From the NCBI GenBank assembly GCA_937928385.1, contig CALEZD010000108.1, positions 62,001-126,000 on the forward strand: a stretch of DNA of 64,000 nucleotides. Direction: 5' to 3'. Within the stretch, counting starts at the first letter, position 1. The number at the start of each line of letters is the position of its first letter. This DNA is from an uncultured Bacteroidota bacterium (GTDB lineage Bacteria; Bacteroidota; Bacteroidia; Chitinophagales; Chitinophagaceae). The position numbers were made by a program, and so were the translations under genes. Under the pieces are notes generated by a model. That model saw only the letters and a program-made list of their open reading frames with translations, made no database searches and was not told where the DNA came from. Below, piece by piece: positions 50,987 to 58,196 of the stretch.

Positions 50987-51447
50987 ATGCAAAAAGTAAA
51001 GATTGAACCATTTAAGCTGATTGGTATTGCCATTAGAACTACCAATGAAGAACAGAAAGCAATCAAGGAAATTGCCGCATTATGGCAACGTTTTATGAGC
51101 GGGAACATTTTAGAGAAAATACCGGACAAGCTCGATTACACCATCTATTCCCTCTACACCTGGTATGAAGGCGACACACGAAACCTTATACTGTCATTCT
51201 TGGTTGTAAAGTGTCTGGCCTTGACGAAATCCCCGAAGGAATGGCGGGAAAATCATTTGATGGTGGAACGTATATAAAAACTTTTGCAAAAGGAGATTTG
51301 ATGAAAGGGCTGATAGTAAATCATTGGACAAAAATTTGGGAAATGGATTTAGACAGAGCTTATACAGCTGACTTTGAAACATTCGGAGAAAAAGCCCAAA
51401 ACCCGTTTGATGCGGAAGCTGATTTATATGTGGCCATAAAAGAATAG
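50987..51447 (+). pseudogene. GyrI-like/AraC-effector-binding small-molecule domain gene with frameshift
   Basis: Two frames together encode one GyrI-like domain of about 154 residues. The first part (MQKVKIEPFKLIGIAIRTTNEEQKAI ... SLYTWYEGD) is in frame with ATG 50987. The second (TKPYTVILGCKVSGLDEIPEGM, then SFDGGTYIKTFAKGDLMKGLIVNHW to the end) is in another frame. At about 51175, GAC is followed by ACACG where GAC-TAC-ACG would restore the family pattern YEGDYTKPY, so one T is missing. Either the gene is dead or the read has an error. The DUF1801 gene follows 3 bp later. AraC-effector-binding domains bind small hydrophobic molecules. Confidence 0.85.
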
Positions 51448-51450
51448 AAA

Positions 51451-51879
51451 ATGGGGAAATTAGAGCTGAAAACCAACCCGGAAATCGATGAAATATTCGT
51501 CAGGTATCCTGATGATATCCGGGAGAAAATGCAATACCTGAGAGCGTTAGTGATCAAGACGGTCAAAGAAACAGAAGGTATTGACAAATTGGAAGAAACC
51601 TTGAAATGGGGTGAGCCAAGCTTTATAACCAAAAACGGAAGTACTCTGCGTATGGATTGGAAAGAAAAATCGCCTGACCAATACGCAATGTATTTCCAAT
51701 GCACAAGTCGTTTGGTTGACACATTCAGGATAGTATTTGGCGATAAATTCCATTATGAGGGGAATAGGGCAATTATATTTCAACTAAACCGGGATATCCC
51801 TGAATCAGAACTAAAGAAATGCATAAAAGCCTGTTTGACATACCACAATGTCAAACACCTGGTGACCTTGGGAATTTAA
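51451..51879 (+). CDS. DUF1801 protein
   Basis: A 142-residue protein of the DUF1801 family: VRYPDDIREKMQYLRALVIKTVKETEGIDKLEETLKWGEPSFITKNGSTLRMDWKEKSP, then YFQCTSRLVDTFR and NRAIIFQLNRDIPESELKKCIKACLTYH. The fold resembles iron-sulfur-scaffold or YdhG proteins and its role is unknown. It starts 3 bp after the broken GyrI-like gene, as a two-gene unit. These two genes lie exactly between the two copies of the degenerate direct repeat. Confidence 0.88.
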   Translation: MGKLELKTNPEIDEIFVRYPDDIREKMQYLRALVIKTVKETEGIDKLEETLKWGEPSFITKNGSTLRMDWKEKSPDQYAMYFQCTSRLVDTFRIVFGDKFHYEGNRAIIFQLNRDIPESELKKCIKACLTYHNVKHLVTLGI

Positions 51880-51881
51880 TT

Positions 51882-52081
51882 TGCTTCTTACTTAAACATT
51901 AATCTGACAAATAACAACGCAAAGAAATATTTGAGATATTGGCGACTAGCTTAAAGCCAACTTAGCTTGTTTTAAATATACCTAAATTTATATTTCAAAC
52001 TGATATGTATGAATAATTGGAAAAAAGGCAGAGGTAAATTAGGAATGTTTCAACCTATCCTTGGACACTGGATTTGCAACA
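51882..52081 (+). repeat. Degenerate direct repeat, right copy
   Basis: It carries a decayed copy of the 3' end of the Crp-like gene (GCTTCTTACTTAAACATTAA) with stops in every useful frame, then the start of the 52009 gene. Aligned with 50751-50971 it matches in blocks, at perhaps 70 percent by eye. Confidence 0.72.
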
Positions 52082-52461
52082 AAGGGAGCAAAGACAGAAC
52101 AAATCCGCAATGTACCCGCGTTATTAAACTTGACCTTGATGATAAATATGTCATTCAAGACGTAGTTTGGTACTTAGGCGACAAACAATATATTGACCAT
52201 ACAATCATTGGTTTAAGCAATGATAAAAGAATTAGCTTCTGGTCTTTTACCTCAGACGGCAAAAATTCAACAGGAGTACTCGCAGATGTAAGCGATATTC
52301 ATCCGGAAGCATTCGGCTTTGAGGCTGAAATGCCAGCCGGCCTTGCAAGACAGGCATTTTGGCCTGATGATAAAAATGGATTCCATTGGGCAGTGGAATC
52401 TAAAACAAAAAAAGGATGGAATAGATTTGTTCACCAACATTATACAACAAATGAAAAATAG
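52009..52461 (+). CDS. Conserved hypothetical protein
   Basis: A 150-residue soluble protein with pattern MFQPILGHWICNKGSKDRTNPQCTRVIKLDLDDKYVIQDVVWYLGDKQYIDHTIIGLSNDKRISFWSFTSDGKNSTGVLADVSDI. The central LGxW motif and alternating strands suggest a small lipocalin-like beta barrel, similar to DUF1579-type proteins, but I cannot confirm it. The start could be Met1 (52009) or Met13; both lie inside the duplicated region. It overlaps the membrane-protein gene at 52451 by 11 bp, which suggests coupled translation. Confidence 0.75.
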   Translation: MNNWKKGRGKLGMFQPILGHWICNKGSKDRTNPQCTRVIKLDLDDKYVIQDVVWYLGDKQYIDHTIIGLSNDKRISFWSFTSDGKNSTGVLADVSDIHPEAFGFEAEMPAGLARQAFWPDDKNGFHWAVESKTKKGWNRFVHQHYTTNEK

Positions 52462-52858
52462 AATTGTAAGTGTATTAGCAGGTATTTTTTCCGGTTGGCT
52501 AATAGTCGCATTAGGCGACATTATTAATCATAAACTATTTCCGGCACCTTCCGGTTTAGACTATACGAATAAAGCGGAATTGAGAGTATTTATTGACAGT
52601 TTGCCAATAGCAGCGTTCATTAGTATGTTATTTGTGTTCGCATTATCGGCATTTATCGGGGGAGTGGTTACAGGTAAAATAGCTAAATCGAATTGGCAAC
52701 GTTTATGTTTTATTACAGGCATAATATTATTAGTAACCAACATCATTAATATGTTTGTGATTCCTCAACCGGTTTGGTTTAATATCGCTTCAATCACGCT
52801 TTATATTCCCTTCTCATATATTGGTGGAAGAATAATAAATCAGCGTAAAGAGAAATAA
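52451..52858 (+). CDS. Small integral membrane protein
   Basis: A 135-residue protein with four membrane helices (residues about 5-22, 52-72, 80-100, 108-125). The start ATG 52451 (MKNRIVSVLAGIFSGWLIVAL) overlaps the preceding gene. The GIFSGW ... FIGGVVTGKIA pattern resembles a group of short Bacteroidota membrane proteins, and the protein encoded at 53563 looks distantly similar in length and layout. No known family is assigned. The repeated element at 52859 begins right after the TAA stop. Confidence 0.75.
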   Translation: MKNRIVSVLAGIFSGWLIVALGDIINHKLFPAPSGLDYTNKAELRVFIDSLPIAAFISMLFVFALSAFIGGVVTGKIAKSNWQRLCFITGIILLVTNIINMFVIPQPVWFNIASITLYIPFSYIGGRIINQRKEK

Positions 52859-52952
52859 CCCGTTCGGCGTAGTCTCTCCGACTACGTCGCCAAGGAGCCA
52901 AGTCTCCCGCCTGGCAGCGCAAAAAAATAAGCAATAAAACAATAATTTTACG

Positions 52953-52960
52953 TATATTTG
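52953..52960 (+). promoter_or_regulatory. Promoter -7 box (TATATTTG) of repeat element copy 1
   Basis: Exact TAnnTTTG match, with identical flanks (TTTTACG before it) in copy 2. Confidence 0.5.
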
Positions 52961-53198
52961 CATATACATAGCAGCTGCTCACCACAGCAGCCCGGCAGTT
53001 CTTTGACATACCTGTACCCACATTTCATCACCCCGTGGAAAACAGCCTTGTGCCGTTGGTGCTCTCCGCCTCAGGCGGATCGGGGGAAAAATCTCGCGAC
53101 AGACCAAATCGTTCCCACTCCGCACAATCGGAACAAAACGCAGTACTGGTTACCAGCAACTTATGTACAAAATGAGGCTGAAAAATTTAAACCCTTGC

Positions 53199-53230
53199 TG
53201 TTCAAGATGTTCTGCCAGGCATCTTGAACA
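53199..53230 (+). terminator. Stem-loop closing repeat element copy 1
   Basis: An 11-bp perfect stem (TGTTCAAGATG with its complement) around a 10-nt loop. There is no strong T run, so it may be a processing or structural signal instead of a terminator. Confidence 0.5.
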
Positions 53231-53562
53231 CAAGATACAAAGCCGTTTTGTAAACGGAATTGAATCCTACCAGCGTCAAACAAGCTTACCCAAGCATGGT
53301 TATCCATCGCGTCATGAGATTGCTTCGCTCGCAATAACGGGAGTGCGTAGAAGTCCCATCAGTTCCGCAAGGGGGTCTTCGGCACAAGACCACCTGCGGA
53401 AACATGCTGAATTACAGAAAGCCGGTTCCTTAGCAACACTTATACCCGTTCGGCCTTGTCCACGGGTATTCAATATGTTCGTATTTTTCATATTGACAAT
53501 ATGTTTTTATTTATATACATTTGGATATTCAATTATTAATTAATATCAAAAACCAACACGAG
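53231..53562. other. Gene-free stretch
   Basis: About 330 bp without a credible gene. It contains a CATTGCGA-type repeat fragment (GAGATTGCTTCGCTCGCAAT at about 53317-53336) and a hairpin region (GGGGGTCTTCGGCACAAGACC at 53371-53391). The last 90 bp are very AT-rich, with TATTTTTC and ATATTGACAATATG words that may hold the promoter of the gene at 53563. Confidence 0.5.
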
Positions 53563-53982
53563 ATGAATACTAAAAATATTATTGCAGGTGTACTTGGCGG
53601 GATTGTCCGCTTCTTTCTTGGATGGATAATATATGGCATGTTGCTGATGTCGTATATGGAAGAAAACATGGCTTCCGGATTTAACAGGGCTGAAGAGGAT
53701 ATGCAATTTCCGGCATTGATTGCCGGTAACCTCTTTTTCGGATTTTTTCTTGTCTACATATTCTCTGCATGGGCAAGTGCCCGCTCATTTATGGGAGGCA
53801 TGAAAGTTGGCTTCATATTGGGCCTTTTGATGTCTGCATCTATAGGCATGGAATTATTTGCTGTAAGTACTATCTACAATAATATGACGACTGTGCTGGT
53901 GGACATGAGTGCAGTAGCAGTTATGACCGCAATCACCGGTGGCGTTGTCGGCTGGTGGATGGGACGTGGTGATAGCAAATAG
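53563..53982 (+). CDS. Small integral membrane protein
   Basis: A 139-residue protein with four membrane helices: residues 5-27 (IIAGVLGGIVRFFLGWIIYGMLL), 52-73, 79-101 and 113-134. A Met-rich loop (MEENMASGFNRAEEDMQF) links helices one and two. The C-terminus (VVGWWMGRGDSK) is cytoplasmic. The family is probably a DUF of short Bacteroidota membrane proteins. I start at ATG 53563, because the in-frame ATG 42 bp upstream is followed by a hydrophilic stretch. It ends at a strong terminator. The boxA-leader elements lie on either side. Confidence 0.78.
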   Translation: MNTKNIIAGVLGGIVRFFLGWIIYGMLLMSYMEENMASGFNRAEEDMQFPALIAGNLFFGFFLVYIFSAWASARSFMGGMKVGFILGLLMSASIGMELFAVSTIYNNMTTVLVDMSAVAVMTAITGGVVGWWMGRGDSK

Positions 53983-54002
53983 TATTCATTAAAGTTTTTT
54001 TT

Positions 54003-54032
54003 AGCAGGGGTCTCATGCCGAAGACCCCTGCT
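54003..54032. terminator. Rho-independent terminator
   Basis: AGCAGGGGTCT (54003-54013) pairs with AGACCCCTGCT (54022-54032) across CATGCCGA. T-rich sequence precedes it. It lies 21 bp after the membrane-protein stop. Confidence 0.8.
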
Positions 54033-54057
54033 AATATAAGTTGCAGACCTTATTCCT

Positions 54058-54435
54058 GCCCGTTCGGCGTAGTTTCCCCGACTACATTACAAGGTATCTA
54101 TGTCTCCCCGCATAAGAAATAAAATACAACAATACAGTAATTTTACGTATATTTGTATATTAAAAGTTACCGCTCAGTCAAGCGGCCCGGCAGTTCTTTG
54201 ACATACCTGTACCCAACCATGCATTTCCGAAATTGTTCCAAATTTCAAAACCAAAATCGCGGCATCATTTTGGAACAAAACACCCCACCGCTTGCGGGGA
54301 GGAACACTCACAACAGGAAAAATCACGCACCCGCACACCTGTCCTGCTCGTGCGGCGGTTTCCGCACAATGGGAACAAAATGCAATATTGATTACCAATT
54401 ACTTATGTATAAAATGAGGCGAAAAATTTCTGAAA
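54058..54435 (+). repeat. boxA-leader repeat element, copy 2
   Basis: Same order as copy 1: CCCGTTCGGCGTAGT start, TATATTTG box (54148-54155), hairpin CCGCT-CAGTCA-AGCGG (54170-54185), boxA-like GTTCTTTGACATA (54193-54205), and tail (TCCGCACAAT at 54361-54370, CTTATGTATAAAATGAGGC at 54402-54420). The hairpin stem differs from copy 1 at paired positions but remains closed. The middle is about 40 bp longer and unrelated. It runs toward the 3' end of the convergent lipoprotein gene at 54469. Confidence 0.75.
54148..54155 (+). promoter_or_regulatory. Promoter -7 box (TATATTTG) of repeat element copy 2
   Basis: Exact TAnnTTTG match in the same position as in copy 1. Confidence 0.5.
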
Positions 54436-54468
54436 CAAAATTCAGGGAACAAAATGGAACATTTTCCA

Positions 54469-55212
54469 CTACAGCCCCAGCCGCCCCTCAAAGTCCGCAA
54501 TCATCCCATGCAGGCGCTCTTTGCCATAAATAGTTTCCGCATCGGGCAATTCCTGGTTTTTCAGCAGGGCAAAGTATTCGCTACGTGTGCTGTTATTGTA
54601 CATATATTCCATAAAGGCGCCGCCAACAGGATAGAGCAGTTCGTGCGGAGCAGTCTCCATACTGTCCAGCCAGAGGTCAGTTATACTGTTCAGCTGATAA
54701 GTAGTTGCAGCATTTTCAGCCTCCTCCATCTTATCTCTGTCCGACAGGTCGAAGGCAACGGCCACACCCTCGTTGATAAACCTGGAGTAAGTATTGGGCT
54801 CTACCCCATCGGCCCAATAAGTCATTACGTGGGTCATCTCGTGTCCGAGGTTCATATCGGCCCGCACATGGCATATACAGGGTTTGGAGAAAGCCAGTCC
54901 CCATACCCATTCGGGGGTATTAAACATTTGCTGTGCCTGCTTCCAATCCGTCCATACAAAATAGCGCAGTTTGTTGGGCATTATAGGATTGAATACTGTT
55001 TCCAGTTTATCATAAGCCTCCTCGTGCAGGTCGGAATATATGGAAGCACCCTTTACCCCCGTGCCCTGGTAGTAATAAGTCATATTATCTCTTTCTATTA
55101 CCATCCACTGTACACCTAGCGTATCTAATGTGCCGGTGGGGTACATGTCTATTTCAGGGCGGCAACCTGCCACCAGCAAGGCAAAGACGATTAATAATAG
55201 TGTGTATTTCAT
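54469..55212 (-). CDS. Lipoprotein with gluzincin-type metallopeptidase motif
   Basis: A 247-residue lipoprotein (MKYTLLLIVFALLVAGC, lipidated Cys17). It contains NLGHEMTHVMTYWADGVEPNTYSRFINEGVAVAFD, in which HEMTH is the zinc-binding HExxH and the Asn-Glu of INEG 25 residues later is the third ligand of gluzincins (peptidase MA-like group). It is probably a surface- or periplasm-exposed peptidase or an inactive relative; no substrate can be named. I start at ATG 55212, as the ATG 36 bp upstream precedes the signal peptide with unrelated residues. Its start lies 14 bp from the stop of the beta-barrel gene at 55226. Confidence 0.82.
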   Translation of the reverse strand: MKYTLLLIVFALLVAGCRPEIDMYPTGTLDTLGVQWMVIERDNMTYYYQGTGVKGASIYSDLHEEAYDKLETVFNPIMPNKLRYFVWTDWKQAQQMFNTPEWVWGLAFSKPCICHVRADMNLGHEMTHVMTYWADGVEPNTYSRFINEGVAVAFDLSDRDKMEEAENAATTYQLNSITDLWLDSMETAPHELLYPVGGAFMEYMYNNSTRSEYFALLKNQELPDAETIYGKERLHGMIADFEGRLGL

Positions 55213-55225
55213 AACAGGTGCCGAA

Positions 55226-55768
55226 TTAAAATTTAAACCCGAAAGCAAGCACAGGCGTACCGCTGGCTACAAGTAAACTTCTATCCCCCCGGTCAGCCAC
55301 TATACTGTACTCTTTCATATTGTGCCAGTTCAACACAACTTTCAATGCCATATAAGCCCCGCCCCCACGCTTGGTAATGCGGCGAAAGTAGCCCAAACCC
55401 AGGCCTGTATAAAAACCGTTGTTATGCGGAATATTATAAACCGAAGTAGAGTCGCGCTGATAACTCTGGTCCTGCTTGTGCAGGTTCATACCTAGGTTAA
55501 TGAATGATATCAGGCGGTTCCTTTTGGTTGCCCATGCGGTAATGTGCAGGTCGGCAAAAATTGCCGGCACCAACTTAGTGTACTCCGCATACGGCAAGTA
55601 GAAACTCTGTGCCTGCAAACCAGCGCCTGCACCCAGGTTTTTCGTCAGCATGTAATTGTACGTCGCAGAAAAACCGAAAGGAATCCCCAGGTCAGCGTAC
55701 AAGCTATGTTGTTGGGCAGTTGCCCAAATAGTATTCATCGACAGGAATATGGTTAACAAATATCTCAT
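55226..55768 (-). CDS. Outer-membrane beta-barrel-like protein
   Basis: A 180-residue exported protein (signal MRYLLTIFLSMNTIWATAQ). The mature part alternates hydrophobic and polar residues in about eight strands ending in an aromatic C-terminus (ALVASGTPVLAFGFKF-like end, Phe last), as expected for a small porin-like barrel assembled by BAM. It includes SATYNYMLTKNLGAGAGLQAQSFYLPY and GFYTGLGLGYFRRITKRGGG. Function unknown. It lies just upstream of the metallopeptidase-like lipoprotein gene, probably in one operon. Confidence 0.75.
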   Translation of the reverse strand: MRYLLTIFLSMNTIWATAQQHSLYADLGIPFGFSATYNYMLTKNLGAGAGLQAQSFYLPYAEYTKLVPAIFADLHITAWATKRNRLISFINLGMNLHKQDQSYQRDSTSVYNIPHNNGFYTGLGLGYFRRITKRGGGAYMALKVVLNWHNMKEYSIVADRGDRSLLVASGTPVLAFGFKF

Positions 55769-55877
55769 AGACGTTTATACTAAGTGCCGGCAGTATAGTA
55801 AAAATGTAAGATATGCAACAATCGTTAGATTTTAAAATACCACAATATATCAATTTTTATAAGTGTGGTGAGTGCAC

Positions 55878-55900
55878 AAAAAAACGGCCCGTTGAGCCGC
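55878..55900 (-). terminator. Terminator of the decayed tRNA copy
   Basis: Minus-strand stem CGGCTC-AAC-GGGCCG followed by a T run. It is the counterpart of the terminator after the intact tRNA, so gene and terminator were duplicated together. Confidence 0.7.
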
Positions 55901-55906
55901 CCTTTG

Positions 55907-55986
55907 TAGCGAGAAGGGGAATTGAACCCCTGTCCGCCTCAGGCGGATATGAAGCCTGCGCTCTAACCTTCTAAGCTACTAATAGG
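55907..55986 (-). pseudogene. Decayed duplicate of tRNA-Met
   Basis: The T arm and 3' acceptor strand (TTCTCGCTA) are identical to the intact gene at 56021-56094. The CAT anticodon loop and most of the D arm remain. The 5' acceptor strand has become CTATTAG and cannot pair with TCTCGCT. The anticodon stem and variable region have been replaced by a perfect palindrome, TCCGCCTGAGGCGGA. It should not give a functional tRNA. Confidence 0.82.
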
Positions 55987-55990
55987 CACA

Positions 55991-56014
55991 AAAAAAACGG
56001 CTCGTTTGAGCCGT
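55991..56014 (-). terminator. Rho-independent terminator of tRNA-Met
   Basis: Minus-strand stem ACGGCTC-AAAC-GAGCCGT followed by a run of seven T. It lies 7 bp after the 3' end of the tRNA. Confidence 0.85.
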
Positions 56015-56020
56015 CCTTTG

Positions 56021-56094
56021 TAGCGAGAAGGGGAATTGAACCCCTGACCTCAGGGTTATGAATCCTGCGCTCTAACCGCCTGAGCTACCTCGCC
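56021..56094 (-). tRNA. tRNA-Met (CAT)
   Basis: A 74-nt cloverleaf on the minus strand. The acceptor GGCGAGG pairs with TCTCGCT (with G-T wobbles), the D arm is GCTCAGGCGGTTAGAGC, the anticodon loop TTCATAA gives CAT, and the T arm is AGGGGTTCAATTCCCCT. CCA is not encoded (the 3' end is A followed by CA). The CAT anticodon could be elongator Met or a tRNA-Ile2 modified at C34; the acceptor and stem sequences look like elongator Met. A promoter box lies 28 nt upstream and a terminator follows. Confidence 0.93.
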
Positions 56095-56121
56095 AATTAT
56101 CGTTTCCTGTTTTAAGGACGG

Positions 56122-56129
56122 CAAAGGTA
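56122..56129 (-). promoter_or_regulatory. Promoter -7 box (TACCTTTG) of tRNA-Met
   Basis: Exact TAnnTTTG match on the minus strand, 27 nt before the tRNA 5' end. Confidence 0.55.
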
Positions 56130-56146
56130 AATCAAAATCCTGAAAA

Positions 56147-56584
56147 TTATAAGTTTTCCAATCGGGATTTTAGCGCATCAGGCATAGCTGTTACTTTACG
56201 GGTAGTATAATCAAAACATACCATACCTGTCTTGGCATGGGCTATATCTGTTCTGGCAGTGTTTCGTATAGTAGATATATGATACAATAGGTCGAAAGAA
56301 ACGGAGGTGAATTCTGTGGCATATATACCTACCTCTAATGTATCGCCATAAAAACCTTCTCCCTTGTAAGCAATCTCCACGTCCGCCATTATGAGCCCCA
56401 CACCGCCCGCGTTCATTTCGGTCATGCCAAAAGACGCCAGCAACTGCACCCTTGCCTCATGTATAATAGACAGTACTGAATCGTTGCCAATATGCCCGCC
56501 GTAATTAATATCGCCGATACGCACTGGTATAGTTAGCGTTAATAGTGGTTTTTCGGTAGGAAATTTTATTTTTACACGACTCAT
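56147..56584 (-). CDS. Acyl-CoA thioesterase of the 4HBT hot-dog family
   Basis: A 145-residue hot-dog fold thioesterase, with PVRIGDINYGGHIGNDSVLSIIHEARVQLLASFGMTE at the active-site region (Asp-Ile-Asn-Tyr-Gly-Gly-His) and FDLLYHISTIRN later. Such enzymes hydrolyse acyl-CoA esters; the natural substrate cannot be read off. It is divergent from the FAH-family hydrolase. A second, different thioesterase lies at 63144-63638. Confidence 0.87.
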   Translation of the reverse strand: MSRVKIKFPTEKPLLTLTIPVRIGDINYGGHIGNDSVLSIIHEARVQLLASFGMTEMNAGGVGLIMADVEIAYKGEGFYGDTLEVGIYATEFTSVSFDLLYHISTIRNTARTDIAHAKTGMVCFDYTTRKVTAMPDALKSRLENL

Positions 56585-56618
56585 TGCAATACATACTTAA
56601 ATAAACAAACACGCAGAG

Positions 56619-57230
56619 ATGAAGATAATCTGTATCGGGCGAAATTACGCAGATCATGCGAAGGAATTGAATAACGACGTGCCCACCAAGCCGGTAATTT
56701 TCATGAAACCTAAAAGCGCCCTGCTACTGCCGGGCAAACCGTTTTATTATCCTGAATTTACGGATAATATCCATTATGAATGTGAGCTCGTGGTGAAGAT
56801 TTGCAAAAACGGCAAATACATACGCGAAAAGTTTGCACATAAATATTACGATGCTGTAACTGTGGGCCTTGACTTTACCGCGCGCGACCTGCAGGACGAA
56901 CTTAAATCGAAAGGATTGCCCTGGGAGCTGGCCAAGGCATTTGACGGCTCGGCTGCTGTAGGCGAATTTATACCCATAACCCCCGACATGAACCTGAACG
57001 ACCTGCAATTTGAACTACTAAAAAACGGTGAGCGCGTACAGGCCGGTGACACTAAAAATATGATATACACCATCAACGAAATCATCGAGTTTGTTTCACA
57101 GTATATATCCGTCAATATTGGCGACATGATTTTTACGGGTACCCCAGCAGGCGTAGGGCCCATAACTGTGTACGATAAATTGGATGGATACCTGGGCGGC
57201 GAGCAACTGCTGCATGTTGACATCCGCTGA
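56619..57230 (+). CDS. Fumarylacetoacetate hydrolase-family protein
   Basis: A 203-residue protein of the FAH superfamily, the short form without the N-terminal SH3-like domain. Landmarks are ICIGRNYADHAKELNNDVPTKPVIFMKPKSALL, the metal-binding HYECELVV, and GDMIFTGTPAGVGPI. Related enzymes are acylpyruvases or oxaloacetate decarboxylases, and the closest role may be acylpyruvate hydrolysis. It is followed on the same strand by the bestrophin gene, 23 bp later. Confidence 0.9.
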   Translation: MKIICIGRNYADHAKELNNDVPTKPVIFMKPKSALLLPGKPFYYPEFTDNIHYECELVVKICKNGKYIREKFAHKYYDAVTVGLDFTARDLQDELKSKGLPWELAKAFDGSAAVGEFIPITPDMNLNDLQFELLKNGERVQAGDTKNMIYTINEIIEFVSQYISVNIGDMIFTGTPAGVGPITVYDKLDGYLGGEQLLHVDIR

Positions 57231-57253
57231 CATACTTACTTTAACCCAACTAT

Positions 57254-58132
57254 ATGCGCATATATAATCCCAAAAAGTGGTTTGACATACTGTTCCAGTT
57301 TCACAAATCAGATACACTGAGGCGGTTGTCGCTGCTGATTGTTATTATATCGCTATACACATGGTTTGTCGCCTTCCTGGAGCTGAACTACCTGAACCTG
57401 AGCGAGCACCCGACGGTGAAGAACATCTACAACATGCACAACCTGCTGGGCTTTGCATTGTCGTTATTGCTGGTATTCCGCACCAACACAGCCTACGACC
57501 GCTGGTGGGAAGGGCGCAAACTTTGGGGTGCATTGGTGAATACCAGCCGCAACCTCGCCATCAAAATCAACAGCCTGCTGCCGGCTGATGATGAAGAGAA
57601 CAGGGATTTTTTCCGCAATGCCATACCTATGTATGCATCAGTGCTGAAAGACCATCTGCAATCTGAATACACCCGTTACACCCTGGACGATGTGGAACAC
57701 CCTGAACTGAAAATGATAGACAACAGCAAACACGCCCCAAACCAGGTAGCCATACTGATGAGCAACAGGCTGGTAACACTGCAAAAACAAGGTGTAATGA
57801 CTGGAGAGCAATTGCTGTTTGTGAACGACAACCTGAACGCCTTTACCGATATATGTGGTGCATGCGAACGGATTAAAAACACACCCATCCCCTACTCGTA
57901 CAGCGCATTTATCAAGAAATTCATATTTATCTATGTAATGACATTGCCATTTGGATTCGTATTTACACTTGGTTACCTGGTAATACCTGTAGTGGCGATT
58001 GTATTTTACGTACTGGCCAGCCTGGAGCTGATAGCCGAGGAGATAGAAGACCCCTTTGGCAATGATATGAACGACCTGCCTATGGACAAGTTGGCAAAGA
58101 ACATCCGCAAACATGTGGGCGAAATATTATAA
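57254..58132 (+). CDS. Bestrophin-family anion channel protein
   Basis: A 292-residue membrane protein of the bestrophin/YneE family. It shows HPTVKNIYNMHNLLGFALSLLLVFRTNTAYDRWWEGRKLWGALVNTSRNLA, the family core with the RTNxAYxRWWEGR motif. Later it has RIKNTPIPYSYSAFIKKFIFIYVMTLPFGF and YFVLASLELIAEEIEDPFGNDMNDLPMDKLAKNIR-like C-terminal segments. Bacterial bestrophins form pentameric ion channels. Role here unknown. The upstream FAH-family gene may be cotranscribed. Confidence 0.91.
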   Translation: MRIYNPKKWFDILFQFHKSDTLRRLSLLIVIISLYTWFVAFLELNYLNLSEHPTVKNIYNMHNLLGFALSLLLVFRTNTAYDRWWEGRKLWGALVNTSRNLAIKINSLLPADDEENRDFFRNAIPMYASVLKDHLQSEYTRYTLDDVEHPELKMIDNSKHAPNQVAILMSNRLVTLQKQGVMTGEQLLFVNDNLNAFTDICGACERIKNTPIPYSYSAFIKKFIFIYVMTLPFGFVFTLGYLVIPVVAIVFYVLASLELIAEEIEDPFGNDMNDLPMDKLAKNIRKHVGEIL

Positions 58133-58196
58133 CTATATTACCCTGTTCGCTATTCCTGCAGATAATCGTTATCTTAGCCACATAAAGAGGACACCC

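Larger units (their letters stand above)
52859..53230 (+). repeat. boxA-leader repeat element, copy 1
   Basis: Starts CCCGTTCGGCGTAGT immediately after a stop codon. It holds a TATATTTG promoter box (52953-52960), a hairpin GCTGCT-CACCAC-AGCAGC (52974-52991), a boxA-like GTTCTTTGACATA (52998-53010), a variable middle containing TCCGCCTCAGGCGGA (53065-53079), a conserved tail (CTTATGTACAAAATGAGGCT at 53160-53179), and a stem-loop TGTTCAAGATG/CATCTTGAACA (53199-53230). The second copy is at 54058-54435. It looks like a transcribed structured RNA or repeat family; no protein is expected. Confidence 0.75.

Noticed and set aside
52958..53227. Open frame containing QPGSSLTYLYP in repeat copy 1, with a partner RPGSSLTYLYP at 54153-54533
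   Set aside because: The shared peptide comes from the boxA-like and hairpin DNA, which is nearly identical in both copies, and the rest of the two frames is unrelated. The conserved features are RNA-like, so I treat these as non-coding.
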